Shown piece after piece: positions 8,046 to 16,456 of a stretch of 64,000 bases of DNA; within the stretch, counting starts at the first letter, position 1; the number at the start of each line of letters is the position of its first letter. A model generated the notes under the pieces. It did not search any database, was not told the DNA's origin, and saw only the letters and a list, made by a program, of their open reading frames with translations. The stretch is taken from contig NZ_VNJK01000003.1 of NCBI RefSeq assembly GCF_007786455.1, forward strand, positions 434,001-498,000, read 5' to 3'. Source of the DNA: Paenibacillus agilis. GTDB taxonomy: Bacteria > Bacillota > Bacilli > Paenibacillales > Paenibacillaceae. A program made the position numbers and the translations under genes.

Positions 8046-8405
8046 ATGTCATTTACATTTCCAGTAGATGCGAATAACAAGGCTGGTGCTGTGAAACCGA
8101 TTGGCACAAACGGCTTCACAGTTCCTTCCCAGCAGACAGGTTATGAATCAAAGGAAGTAAAGCGAGTCAAGCTGGAGGCGGGTAAGGCTGCTGTATTGAC
8201 CTTTTCAACGTTGTGCGAATCATTCGATATCCAAAACTTCGGCGTGGGCGATATCTATATTAATGTAGGTGCTCCTGCTACTGTAGATGGCGCAGATTGT
8301 ATTCTAGTGCCTGAAGGCATGGGGTACACATTGAATGTACAGGCGAAGGAAATACAGGTGATCTCGGCAGCGGCACCGACCGTGCAAATTGTGGGGGTGC
8401 GCTAA
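8046..8405 (+). CDS. Small phage protein of unknown function
   Basis: This 119-residue protein sits between the XkdU-like protein and the first tail fibre. It starts at ATG 8046 behind AAGGAGGGG. The sequence is beta-rich, with no signal peptide, no membrane segment and no catalytic motif that I recognise. VPSQQTGYESKEVKRVKLEAGKAAVLTFSTLCESFDIQNFG suggests a small beta-sandwich. Its position and its one-base overlap with the fibre gene (TAATG) suggest a fibre-attachment, cap or decoration protein. That role is inference only. Confidence 0.7.
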   Translation: MSFTFPVDANNKAGAVKPIGTNGFTVPSQQTGYESKEVKRVKLEAGKAAVLTFSTLCESFDIQNFGVGDIYINVGAPATVDGADCILVPEGMGYTLNVQAKEIQVISAAAPTVQIVGVR

Positions 8406-10939
8406 TGGGTTTATATCCGTTGAACGGGGGTAATCAGCCGAACAAAGAGCCCCATGCGCTGGCACTTCGCGAAGGAACACAAATCGTTGATGTGAAAGAG
8501 GCAACACCACTCACGATCGATAACGTGGAGGGACGTACGCTCGTTAATTTGATGGGGATCTCGGGAAGATGCGAGGAACCGCATTTATTTACGAAAGTGC
8601 TGCCCCTTGAGGTGTCGCTTGATACTTCTCGTAAAGTTGAAGGCAATGGCTCTTTACTACTCGTATCTACAGTGTCTAATGACTCTTACTACGGTGTTAG
8701 TAGAACCATCAATATTAACGCTGATAGTCATTACATTGCGGTTGCCATGGCACACAACATCACAGCATCTGCGCTCCGACTACAAATTCACGGCATGGGT
8801 GGAGGCTCTAAGTTCGTAACTGCTGATTCGGAGGGATATGGAGAGTTTGAGCCATTAGCCGTTCGTTTCAAGCCATCGGACTTAGTTGCTACATCTCAAG
8901 TGGAAGTTCAGCTTTGGATTAAAACGGCTAGCACGAACGCAGGTGGCAGTTTCGATGCCATTCGTGTATATGAGATTAGTAGGAACGAGTATGACGCAAT
9001 TGGTAGCATGACGCCGAAACAGATTGCTGCTCGTTACCCATATACGGATACCTTGACGCATGTTATCAATCCGTATGTAGAGGTTACGGGTATGAATTTA
9101 TGTCCTGATTTCACGCGCTTTGACGTTCACAGTTCAAAGACTATGCAAGTTGTATCCCCGCAAGAGACGAGGATTGTCTTACAAACCGATAATCAAAGCG
9201 CGTACTCATTTGACTCGGAGCATTTCGCGGTAGTACCTGGACAAACGTATACGCTCTCCGCTGATATTGAAGGAATCGGGGTAGTGATGGATGTTTATAC
9301 CAATGTTGCGGGTCAGCCCATTTTGGATACGCCGCAGGTTGGTCGTGACGTGAGGAGCACAACATTTACCGTTCCAGTCGGAGTTCGTTCTGTGCAAGTT
9401 CGTATTATTATTGAATCCGGGGCGAAGGCAGGGACTCGGACTGTAAAAAATCCGATGCTAGTCGTTGGTATAACGCCTAAGTCGTACCAACCTCAGAAAC
9501 GAAGTCTATGGGCGCCTGAGGCTAAGCTCGCATCGCATCCGGTAACGGGTGCAGATGCTGATATATTGTATACGGGAGATGATGGCTCTCCATACGTACT
9601 TGAGAAGTGGGAGAAGGTCACTCTAGATGGAAATTTAACATATCGCCATGTTGATAAAGGTGCGGGATTTAAAATATTTTACACAGAAACATTGCCTCCA
9701 ACGCAGAAGGATACAGCGTTCGTTACAAAGTACGACGGTACGATACTGGGACGCAAGTTGCAGGGGGAAATGCTAACCGCGGCTGATGCTCAGGTGTTAA
9801 CGGATATTACCGATCCGAATCCTAACCTTCTAGTATTCAGCGTATCAAACGCTGAAAGTGGGTGGGGAGATATGTATTCGCCAACGTCTGAAGAAATTAA
9901 AGCTTATTTCTTGGGATGGAAAATGTTCGATGTATCCACGAATGGAGCAGACGGAAACGGAGTATACAATCGCACTGACAGTAAAGAAAAAGGATGGACG
10001 CCGTTGGACAGCTATAACGGTACTCGCTACTTCGGCGCTACTGTCACAGTTCCTAATGTAGCCCCTTCACAATTGATTAATGGTAATTACGCGAAGCACA
10101 GGGATATACATCCATACCGGTTGCAATATCTAAAATCAAAGCCGAAAATTGTTCGGGTTGAGACATACGATACTGGCGCGTCGCTTGTGTCTGGTGCGAA
10201 TGTAGTGACGGTTGGCTCGGGCGTCATCTTCCGTGAAAAGGCGGCAGTCCTTACTAGTAAAACGGCTGTAGCTATTGGGGATACACATAGCCCGACAAAA
10301 CAAAAAATTAAGAAGGCAATTCAAGTTTATAAGGGTGCTCGTAGAGACGGAGTGTGGTATAGGTCGTATATTAACCCACACGGTTTAGAGAAATTTAGAG
10401 CGGATATTAGCAATTATGATCCAAACGAAACATATTACATTACGTATGCGGCGTTCATTCCGGCTCTTGTGGCAACTATCAACGTAAAGGCCGCGGCGAA
10501 CATGCGTGGCACACTTACAGCTCTCGTCGATCAGATGGGTGATGTGAATAGCCGTCTAAGTATGGTTGAGGCGCAGCAGGCAATGGAGGGAATAGAAACC
10601 TGGGTTGCACCAACGTTGATGAATGGATGGAAACCGTATGCCGACGGCTATCAAGTACCACGTTACAGTATCGATAACAATGGTATCGTACGACTAGAGG
10701 GGCTTATGACCGGAGGGGTTACGGCGGCTAATACGACATTGTTTTATCTTCCAAAAGGATACCGTCCAAAGGGAACACAATTATTTGAGTGCACGGGTGC
10801 CGGGAGTGTTGAAAATGTAGCAATAGCTGTACGTATAGATGTAGGCTTTGATGGGCGTGTGTTTATTAATCAAAGTAGTACGAATTTACACGCTGCGTAC
10901 TTATCCATAAGTGGTATCTCATTTAAAGCAGAACAATAA
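8405..10939 (+). CDS. Tail fibre / receptor-binding protein 1
   Basis: This 844-residue protein is a predicted tail fibre or receptor-binding protein and occupies the XkdV position. It is beta-rich throughout. A GRTLVNLMG motif lies near residue 43, a carbohydrate-binding-like sandwich around residues 75-200, and MTPKQIAARYPYTDTLTHVINPYVEVTG marks a domain junction near residue 205. The segment DILYTGDDGSPYVLEKWEKV and the motif SGWGDMYSPTSEEIKAYFLGWKMFD recur in the next gene. A short coiled coil (LVDQMGDVNSRLSMVEAQQAME) precedes the C-terminal tip from about residue 730. The tip differs from that of the second fibre, as expected for host-range domains. The receptor is unknown. Confidence 0.82.
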   Translation: MGLYPLNGGNQPNKEPHALALREGTQIVDVKEATPLTIDNVEGRTLVNLMGISGRCEEPHLFTKVLPLEVSLDTSRKVEGNGSLLLVSTVSNDSYYGVSRTININADSHYIAVAMAHNITASALRLQIHGMGGGSKFVTADSEGYGEFEPLAVRFKPSDLVATSQVEVQLWIKTASTNAGGSFDAIRVYEISRNEYDAIGSMTPKQIAARYPYTDTLTHVINPYVEVTGMNLCPDFTRFDVHSSKTMQVVSPQETRIVLQTDNQSAYSFDSEHFAVVPGQTYTLSADIEGIGVVMDVYTNVAGQPILDTPQVGRDVRSTTFTVPVGVRSVQVRIIIESGAKAGTRTVKNPMLVVGITPKSYQPQKRSLWAPEAKLASHPVTGADADILYTGDDGSPYVLEKWEKVTLDGNLTYRHVDKGAGFKIFYTETLPPTQKDTAFVTKYDGTILGRKLQGEMLTAADAQVLTDITDPNPNLLVFSVSNAESGWGDMYSPTSEEIKAYFLGWKMFDVSTNGADGNGVYNRTDSKEKGWTPLDSYNGTRYFGATVTVPNVAPSQLINGNYAKHRDIHPYRLQYLKSKPKIVRVETYDTGASLVSGANVVTVGSGVIFREKAAVLTSKTAVAIGDTHSPTKQKIKKAIQVYKGARRDGVWYRSYINPHGLEKFRADISNYDPNETYYITYAAFIPALVATINVKAAANMRGTLTALVDQMGDVNSRLSMVEAQQAMEGIETWVAPTLMNGWKPYADGYQVPRYSIDNNGIVRLEGLMTGGVTAANTTLFYLPKGYRPKGTQLFECTGAGSVENVAIAVRIDVGFDGRVFINQSSTNLHAAYLSISGISFKAEQ

Positions 10940-11004
10940 CGTAATAAGAAAAAGAAAGAAATTAACGGAAAATAACTATCAATGAACTTAATATTTCACT
11001 TAGT

Positions 11005-11043
11005 AAAAAGTCCAGCTAACTTCGCAGGGCTTTTTCTTTTATA
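11005..11043 (+). terminator. Intergenic terminator between the two tail fibre genes
   Basis: AAAAAGTCC (11005-11013) pairs with GGGCTTTTT (11027-11035) with one G-U pair, and CTTTT follows. It lies in the 118-bp gap between the fibre genes and would reduce transcription into the second fibre. Confidence 0.6.
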
Positions 11044-11057
11044 GAAGGAGGTATAGC

Positions 11058-13700
11058 ATGGCACGGAAATTACCGAATGGCTTGAATCGCTTTGATTCAA
11101 ACGACTATGTTCGAATGGAACATTTCAATGAGCAATGGGAAATAATCGATAGTACCATCGGAACATTGAAAAAAGCCGACAGTACAGCACAGACTGCGAT
11201 TAATACTGCAGCCGCTGATATGGAAAATACTCTATCCAAACAAATTTCATTGATTCCTAATGTTCAGACGGTGGCTGTGAAGCGTGATACGTCCCTAACG
11301 CTGCGGGAAATGCGTGGTCGTACGTTAATCAACTTGCTTGGGCGTGGAGGTGGATTTTACACCGATGGAGACGGGAACGGAGTCGCTGACGGATGGGGGA
11401 CTGACTTTGGTCGTACGAACTTCTCGATCTATACGAACTCTGACGGTAGCAAAGTACAGGTCATCAATGCGGTAGCCAATGATGATAATCAGTACGGTCG
11501 ACGTGTTGACTATATGGGCCGTATTCCGTTTCAACAAGGTGAGAAATACGTATTAATTGTTGAGCAGACGGTAGAGAATGCGAGTATGCAAGGACGTATC
11601 GTCGTAGAAAATGCCAACGGGGAAGTAATGATTGAAGAAATAGGCGGCTTAAGTAAGACTGTGGTACGAACGTTTACAAATACGGTTACAGGTCGCGGAA
11701 ATCTACGATTATATAACTTCTCAACGCTTGGTGCAGTCGGCTGGATGTCTTATAAACAGCCTCGCATTTATCAAATTGATGATGATGCTATCGCAATGAT
11801 CACGTCTATGACACCAGAACAAGTGGCTGCGAAGTATCCGTATGTTGATGGTATGGCTTTCGTAGATAGTCCGTATATCGAAACGATAGGTGCTAATCTT
11901 GTACCACTTTTATCGGAGTGGGAACTTTCTTCAGGCACTTTAATTGGCAATAATACAGTTGAAGTATATACAGATCAGGCTTGGGCAAGAGGGGCGACGT
12001 ATACCTTTGACGCGCATCCTAATCAAGTATACTCTGGAAGCGTTGAACTAGCAGGCTATGTGTCAGCGGACAAGCATCCTTATACTTCGATAGAATTTTT
12101 TGACTCCGCTGGTAAATCGTTGGGCTTCAATAATCGAGTGCCGATGGATAATGGGCGATGCACATTCCAAGCAACATCTCCAGATGGAGCCGTGAAAGGT
12201 GCTATGATTATCGCCTGCGTGGGTACAGGCTGGTTTTATTGGACGAATCCTATGCTTACTTTGGGGAGTGAGTCTAAGCCATATACACCGCAGCAGCGTG
12301 GACTATGGGCGGCAGAGTGTAGTTTGGGCTCTTTCCCACACACGGGTCGACATAACGATGAATTGTTTACAGGTACGGATGGCAAACCGTACGTAACAGA
12401 GATGTGGGAGAAACTTGCTCTCGATGATTCCTATCAATATAAACTGGATTGGCTGGGTCCTTCCTATCACACGATTGTTTTAGATGGCAAATTAATTCCG
12501 TTGATTAATGGTGTTGTATACGGAATGAAGTACGACGGAACCATTCTGCGGCCATGGCACACGACAGTAGATACTGGTGACTTTGTATGGGGATTTGGTA
12601 CAGGAGATAACTTCTACTTGACTATTTCTCATGAAGATAGTGGCTGGGGGCCAAATTATCAACCAACACAGGATGAGATTAAAGCATATTTCTTAGGTTG
12701 GCGCATGTACGATAATCGTCACGGGCGAGATTCCAAATACAACGTCACGGACGGTACGGGAAATTATAAAGCATTCAGCCGAATACTAAATAAAAATATC
12801 GATAGTGGTACAATAAACATTGTTCCACAAGAGTCTTACGAGGGCTGGACACCTTACCAACTGTCATATCTTCGTAAAAATCCGGTTGCTCGTCCAGTCA
12901 AGACGTATGAAACGGGAGCGACGCTGTCAAAGGGAAATAACATCGTAAGAGTTGGCAGTGGAATGGTTATTCGTGAAAAGGTAGTTCCACGCGGCGCAGA
13001 TGCAGCTGATCCGAACGTACAGATCAACCGAGTAGATTTTGGTAGTGCTTTAAAACATAAAGTGGCTAAATTTAAAGGTGTATATGTGAACAATGCTTAC
13101 GATTCCACACGTTGGAAGGTCATAACAGCTAATGATGGTACGAGTTATGGGCAGGAACGTTTAGTGACTAGTAGATATAATTTTGAACCGTCTCAAGCTT
13201 ACTACATCACATACACGAAGCTAGCAACTAGCGCGCCCCCTATTTCGATAATTGCTGAATATGCTGATACACTAGGTGCCTCTACAGCACGTATTGCGCA
13301 AGAAGCAGCAGATCTTGCAGCACGTGTGAGCGTATTGGAATTTAGCAAGGGAGAAGCGCCAGTAGTAACGGAGTGGGTCAAGGCTACATTAATCAACGGC
13401 TGGACACCAGGAAACGATCGTGATCCAAATTTTGCACCGATGTATCGCAGAAACGGCGATTATATCGAATTTAAAGGATCGTTACAGGGCGGCGTAATCC
13501 CACAAGTGGCATTTCATTTGCCGACAGCATTGCAACCAAGATTTTTCCGTAACACACCATTAATATCCACTGCAAACGGTAAAGATGTTGCTTCTCCAGC
13601 ATCAGCGTGTTATTTAAATGTATCCAAAGAAGGCGTTGTAGTTCGTGGAACGACGGCTAATAATTTTATCCCGCTGGATGGAGTACGTGTACCTCTTTAG
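11058..13700 (+). CDS. Tail fibre / receptor-binding protein 2 (paralogue of fibre 1)
   Basis: This 880-residue protein is a second predicted tail fibre. It starts at ATG 11058 behind AGAAGGAGG. Its first 70 residues (NGLNRFDSNDYVRMEHFNEQW, then a helical segment) have no counterpart in fibre 1 and may form the baseplate adaptor. Thereafter it parallels fibre 1: GRTLINLLG, MTPEQVAAKYPYVDG, ELFTGTDGKPYVTEMWEKL, SGWGPNYQPTQDEIKAYFLGWRMYD and ETGATLSKGNNIVRVGSG. A DGDGNGVADGWG loop near residue 105 resembles a calcium-binding repeat. A helical ARIAQEAADLAARVSVLE segment precedes a distinct tip beginning at VTEWVKATLINGWTP. This is a clear tandem duplication with divergence at both ends. Confidence 0.82.
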   Translation: MARKLPNGLNRFDSNDYVRMEHFNEQWEIIDSTIGTLKKADSTAQTAINTAAADMENTLSKQISLIPNVQTVAVKRDTSLTLREMRGRTLINLLGRGGGFYTDGDGNGVADGWGTDFGRTNFSIYTNSDGSKVQVINAVANDDNQYGRRVDYMGRIPFQQGEKYVLIVEQTVENASMQGRIVVENANGEVMIEEIGGLSKTVVRTFTNTVTGRGNLRLYNFSTLGAVGWMSYKQPRIYQIDDDAIAMITSMTPEQVAAKYPYVDGMAFVDSPYIETIGANLVPLLSEWELSSGTLIGNNTVEVYTDQAWARGATYTFDAHPNQVYSGSVELAGYVSADKHPYTSIEFFDSAGKSLGFNNRVPMDNGRCTFQATSPDGAVKGAMIIACVGTGWFYWTNPMLTLGSESKPYTPQQRGLWAAECSLGSFPHTGRHNDELFTGTDGKPYVTEMWEKLALDDSYQYKLDWLGPSYHTIVLDGKLIPLINGVVYGMKYDGTILRPWHTTVDTGDFVWGFGTGDNFYLTISHEDSGWGPNYQPTQDEIKAYFLGWRMYDNRHGRDSKYNVTDGTGNYKAFSRILNKNIDSGTINIVPQESYEGWTPYQLSYLRKNPVARPVKTYETGATLSKGNNIVRVGSGMVIREKVVPRGADAADPNVQINRVDFGSALKHKVAKFKGVYVNNAYDSTRWKVITANDGTSYGQERLVTSRYNFEPSQAYYITYTKLATSAPPISIIAEYADTLGASTARIAQEAADLAARVSVLEFSKGEAPVVTEWVKATLINGWTPGNDRDPNFAPMYRRNGDYIEFKGSLQGGVIPQVAFHLPTALQPRFFRNTPLISTANGKDVASPASACYLNVSKEGVVVRGTTANNFIPLDGVRVPL

Positions 13701-13780
13701 AAATCGAGCTTTAAAGTGAGGTAAAAACGAGTCTGACACCTTTGAGTGTTTCAGGAACGAGTAAACAAGGAGGAGACAAA

Positions 13781-14191
13781 ATGAAAGAAGCCATAAAAGT
13801 GAATCTTGATGGATTTTACATCGAACCTACGCTTGTTGCGGACTCCGTGACAGGCGTTTTTCCTATTACAGAACTACCGGAAAAGGAATCAGCAAGTACA
13901 GACTTTTCCAATACGGAGAAGTCTAACGAGCCAGTAACGGTAGGTTATATGGTGGCAGTAGAAGTGCCAACTGGATTATATAAACCGCGATGGAATTTTG
14001 ACTTGGAGGAATGGGTAGAGGGGTTAACGCAGCAAGAGATTGATGCTTTGCATCAGAAGCAGCAGGAGCCAGCTTCTACCACAGAAATGATTGGACGTCA
14101 GCTCGTTGAACTCAAGCTCCAATCGATGCAGCAGAAAAATGAGATTGACTCCTTAAAGCAGCAGCTAGCCAATGCACAAACAAGCAAATAA
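13781..14191 (+). CDS. Phage protein in XkdW position, C-terminal coiled coil
   Basis: This 136-residue protein starts at ATG 13781 behind AAGGAGG; an upstream in-frame TTG at 13742 lacks a ribosome site. The N-terminal half has short beta strands (KVNLDGFYIEPTLV, VGYMVAVEVPTGLYKPRWNFDLEEWVEG), the pattern of small tail-fibre accessory proteins. The last 45 residues form a predicted coiled coil (LVELKLQSMQQKNEIDSLKQQ). It occupies the place of XkdW between the fibres and xkdX. The function is unknown; fibre attachment or chaperoning is a reasonable inference. Confidence 0.72.
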   Translation: MKEAIKVNLDGFYIEPTLVADSVTGVFPITELPEKESASTDFSNTEKSNEPVTVGYMVAVEVPTGLYKPRWNFDLEEWVEGLTQQEIDALHQKQQEPASTTEMIGRQLVELKLQSMQQKNEIDSLKQQLANAQTSK

Positions 14192-14288
14192 ATAAAAAAG
14201 CTAGCGTAAATAGCTGATAAAAGATTCGCGGCTGCTCAGAATGGTTTAATGACGATTAACAGCGATAAATAGAAGGGAGATAAGGACA

Positions 14289-14429
14289 ATGGAATTTTGG
14301 AAATATGCATTCGATATGAATTGGATCAATGCGGAGATTCTTCGTAAAGCTGTGCAAACAACGAGCAATCCATCTGGAGAGATTACACCAGAACAATACC
14401 GTGAAATTACATCCATCAATTATGTGTAA
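14289..14429 (+). CDS. xkdX: XkdX family protein
   Basis: This small gene encodes 46 residues starting MEFWKYAFDMNWINAEILRK and ending EITPEQYREITSINYV. The W-K-Y-A and aromatic N-terminus, the K-A-V segment and the I-T-P-E-Q-Y-R-E-I-T ending are those of the XkdX family found just after XkdW in PBSX-type operons. A GAAGGGAGATAAGG ribosome site lies upstream of ATG 14289. It is the last gene of the tail operon, with a strong terminator 14 bp beyond its stop. The molecular role of XkdX is not known. Confidence 0.88.
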   Translation: MEFWKYAFDMNWINAEILRKAVQTTSNPSGEITPEQYREITSINYV

Positions 14430-14442
14430 CACACGTCAACTC

Positions 14443-14475
14443 AGCCCCCGGACAATCCGGGGGCTTTATTTGTTT
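14443..14475 (+). terminator. Strong Rho-independent terminator ending the tail operon
   Basis: A perfect 10-bp stem, AGCCCCCGGA (14443-14452) and TCCGGGGGCT (14456-14465), closes a 3-nt loop and is followed by TTATTTGTTTAT. It lies immediately after xkdX. Confidence 0.92.
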
Positions 14476-14535
14476 ATAGGAGAAAATAATATTTCAATCA
14501 TAGCTGTATGGCAAAAGAGATATATGAAAAAGAAC

Positions 14536-14564
14536 TTGAATAAGAACATCTGTTCGTATATAAT
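14536..14564 (+). promoter_or_regulatory. Promoter of the ArpU-like gene with an embedded LexA (SOS) box
   Basis: TTGAAT (14536-14541) and TATAAT (14559-14564) are separated by exactly 17 bp. Inside the spacer lies GAAC-ATCT-GTTC (14544-14555), a match to the Gram-positive LexA/DinR consensus GAACN4GTTC. LexA bound here would block RNA polymerase, so the gene should be induced by DNA damage. Confidence 0.82.
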
Positions 14565-14606
14565 AAGAGTATAGATAGTGCAGATGTGAACAAAGGCGGT
14601 GCTACG

Positions 14607-15065
14607 ATGCTTTGTGACGTATCTTTCGACCTTCCGGACCTAGACAAGGAAGCGACTCGTAGAAACGTTGAGGCGGTACTGGAGAAATACCGTATGTATA
14701 AGCAAATTGGTTATGAAGTGAAAGAAACAAGACTGACCTCTACCTACACGGTGCGTTCTCATGGGCCGACGAACCGAGTAACGGACCAGACGGGTGATAT
14801 TGCTGCAGACAATGTTGATATTCCTGAGAAGATGCGTACATATTGTGAGCGAGTGGAGAAAGCTGCACAGCGCTTGCCTGAGAAGGAACGGCAGATTATC
14901 ACCGAGCGCTATTTAAAGGAAGACGGTGTCTATGACTACCAAGTGTACAGCTTTACGTTCGATCCCCCTTTATCCGAATACAGTTACTACAAGCTAAAGT
15001 GGAAAGCCATTTCCAAGTTAGCCATCTCGCTTAATGTTCAGGTGTTTGTTGACACGCCTTCTTGA
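14607..15065 (+). CDS. ArpU-family phage transcriptional regulator (sigma-like)
   Basis: This 152-residue protein belongs to the ArpU / YqaQ / Xpf-like group of small sigma-factor-like activators of phage late genes. Visible features are an N-terminal LDKEATRRNVEAVLEKYRMYKQIG helix, the LPEKERQIITERYLKEDGVYDYQVY segment equivalent to a sigma region 4 turn, and the closing YYKLKWKAISKLAISLNV helix that is diagnostic for ArpU. The ATG at 14607 follows AGGCGGTG; a GTG at 14586 has no ribosome site. Its promoter carries a LexA box. An SOS signal would raise this activator, which would then turn on the late (tail) operon. That circuit is inferred from known PBSX and phage logic. Confidence 0.86.
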   Translation: MLCDVSFDLPDLDKEATRRNVEAVLEKYRMYKQIGYEVKETRLTSTYTVRSHGPTNRVTDQTGDIAADNVDIPEKMRTYCERVEKAAQRLPEKERQIITERYLKEDGVYDYQVYSFTFDPPLSEYSYYKLKWKAISKLAISLNVQVFVDTPS

Positions 15066-15090
15066 TCGATTTCTTCCAAAATACACGCGC

Positions 15091-15140
15091 GCACATAGCC
15101 GGTGGTTGTCTATTTCTCCGGCTTCGTGCAGCATATTTTG
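15091..15140 (+). terminator. Terminator-like hairpin after the ArpU-like gene
   Basis: GCAC...AGCCGG (15091-15102) pairs with CCGGCT...GTGC (15118-15129) around a 15-nt loop with a 2x2 internal loop, and ATATTTTGTGTTT follows. The T tract is imperfect. It marks the right edge of the phage-related block. Confidence 0.5.
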
Positions 15141-15308
15141 TGTTTATGTTCTCTTTATACGCTCCAATCTTCTACCGAGTTTGAGCTGTCCGCATGCCTA
15201 AATTCCGAGCTCGGTCTTAATCCAGTGTATCTCCAAATCTCCAAGTATGATCCAATCTCTTGATTGGGATGCTATACAGTAGCAAATCACACATTGGAGG
15301 CTACAACT

Positions 15309-16310
15309 ATGCTTGTCCGCTTCGGATATGTAGCGATGTCGGTACTTGTGGAGAATTGTTCGCCTTCACGTACGATGACGTATACGAGCTACTGTAAGAT
15401 TGATGACCGCGAAGCCGCGATTCGCAAGCTGGAACGGTTGTCTGAGGAGAATTTGACCAATACGCTGCGGTTGTTGAAGCATAATCGTGCTCATCATATT
15501 GAGTTGTACCGCTGCTCCAGCAAGCTAATTCCACTCGCCACACATGAAGCGCTCGCAGATTGGGATCCCTTTATCGCTTTGAAAGAACCATTTGCAGCAA
15601 TTGGTGCGTATGCCAACGAACATGGGATGCGACTGAGCTTCCATCCGGACCACTTTACCGTACTGAGCACGCCTCGGGAAGATGTGCTGCACAATTCGAT
15701 CCGCGACTTAGGGCATCATCTTCGCATGCTTGAGGCGATGGGATTGGATGCACGAGCAAAGAACAATATTCATATTGGCGGTGCTTATGGCAATAAGAAG
15801 GCAGCGGCAGAGCGATTCAAGGCCAATTTTAAGTTGCTGTCAGAACCTATCAAGCAGCGTTTGACACTAGAAAATGACGATAAAACCTTTACCGCTGCAG
15901 AGACGCTGGAGGTATGCGAACAGCTTCAAGTTCCGATGGTACTTGATATTCACCATCATTGGGTTAATCATGAGGGGGAGCAGCTAACTGCGCTGTGGCC
16001 AAGAATATTGAAGACATGGGATACTGCTTATGCTCAGGCGGACGTCCCTGCTGATGATCCGCTTCCGCCTAAAATTCATGTATCGAGTCCGAAGAGTGAG
16101 AAGGATATTCGAGGGCATGCCGATTATGTAGATGTGAAGCCACTGCTAGCTTTCTTAAGGGATATCGCTCCGTATACAAACAGGCTGGACGTTATGATTG
16201 AAGCGAAGAAGAAAGATGATGCGCTCTTTAAACTGATGCATGACCTTACTCAGTATGAGGGCGAAGGGGTTTCGCTCGTAAGTCCTGCATCTGTGAGCAT
16301 CCAATCTTAA
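15309..16310 (+). CDS. uvsE: UV DNA damage endonuclease UvsE
   Basis: This 333-residue protein is a UV damage endonuclease that nicks 5' of cyclobutane dimers and 6-4 photoproducts and starts alternative excision repair. It is a TIM-barrel metalloenzyme. The motifs MLVRFGYVAMS at the N-terminus, LSFHPDHFTVL (metal-binding His), NNIHIGGAYGNKKAA, LTLENDDK, VPMVLDIHHHWVNHEGE and KIHVSSPKS are those of UvsE/UVDE. The ATG at 15309 follows TTGGAGGC; an earlier in-frame ATG lacks a ribosome site. A 16-bp palindrome (CCAATC-TCTT-GATTGG, 15252-15267) lies just upstream and could be an operator. No LexA box was seen. Confidence 0.94.
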   Translation: MLVRFGYVAMSVLVENCSPSRTMTYTSYCKIDDREAAIRKLERLSEENLTNTLRLLKHNRAHHIELYRCSSKLIPLATHEALADWDPFIALKEPFAAIGAYANEHGMRLSFHPDHFTVLSTPREDVLHNSIRDLGHHLRMLEAMGLDARAKNNIHIGGAYGNKKAAAERFKANFKLLSEPIKQRLTLENDDKTFTAAETLEVCEQLQVPMVLDIHHHWVNHEGEQLTALWPRILKTWDTAYAQADVPADDPLPPKIHVSSPKSEKDIRGHADYVDVKPLLAFLRDIAPYTNRLDVMIEAKKKDDALFKLMHDLTQYEGEGVSLVSPASVSIQS

Positions 16311-16456
16311 TGATGGTCGTCACTTGAAAAGATGCGCGAAATACGTTACCTTGTACAAAGAAAGCAAACCGTTTATTTGGAGAATCTTGCACGTGCAGAA
16401 ATGTACAAGCTGGAGCTTGCCAATTGTTCAACGGTGAGAGGAGGATATGTAAAAGT

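Noticed and set aside
8405-13700. A diversity-generating retroelement acting on the tail fibres
   Set aside because: No reverse transcriptase and no template/variable repeat pair was seen.
14329-14574. An 81-codon open frame across the end of xkdX
   Set aside because: It overlaps xkdX in another frame and runs through a strong terminator.
15066-15308. A phage attachment site at the right edge of the tail module
   Set aside because: No tRNA gene, integrase or obvious direct repeat was found; the left edge is outside the window.
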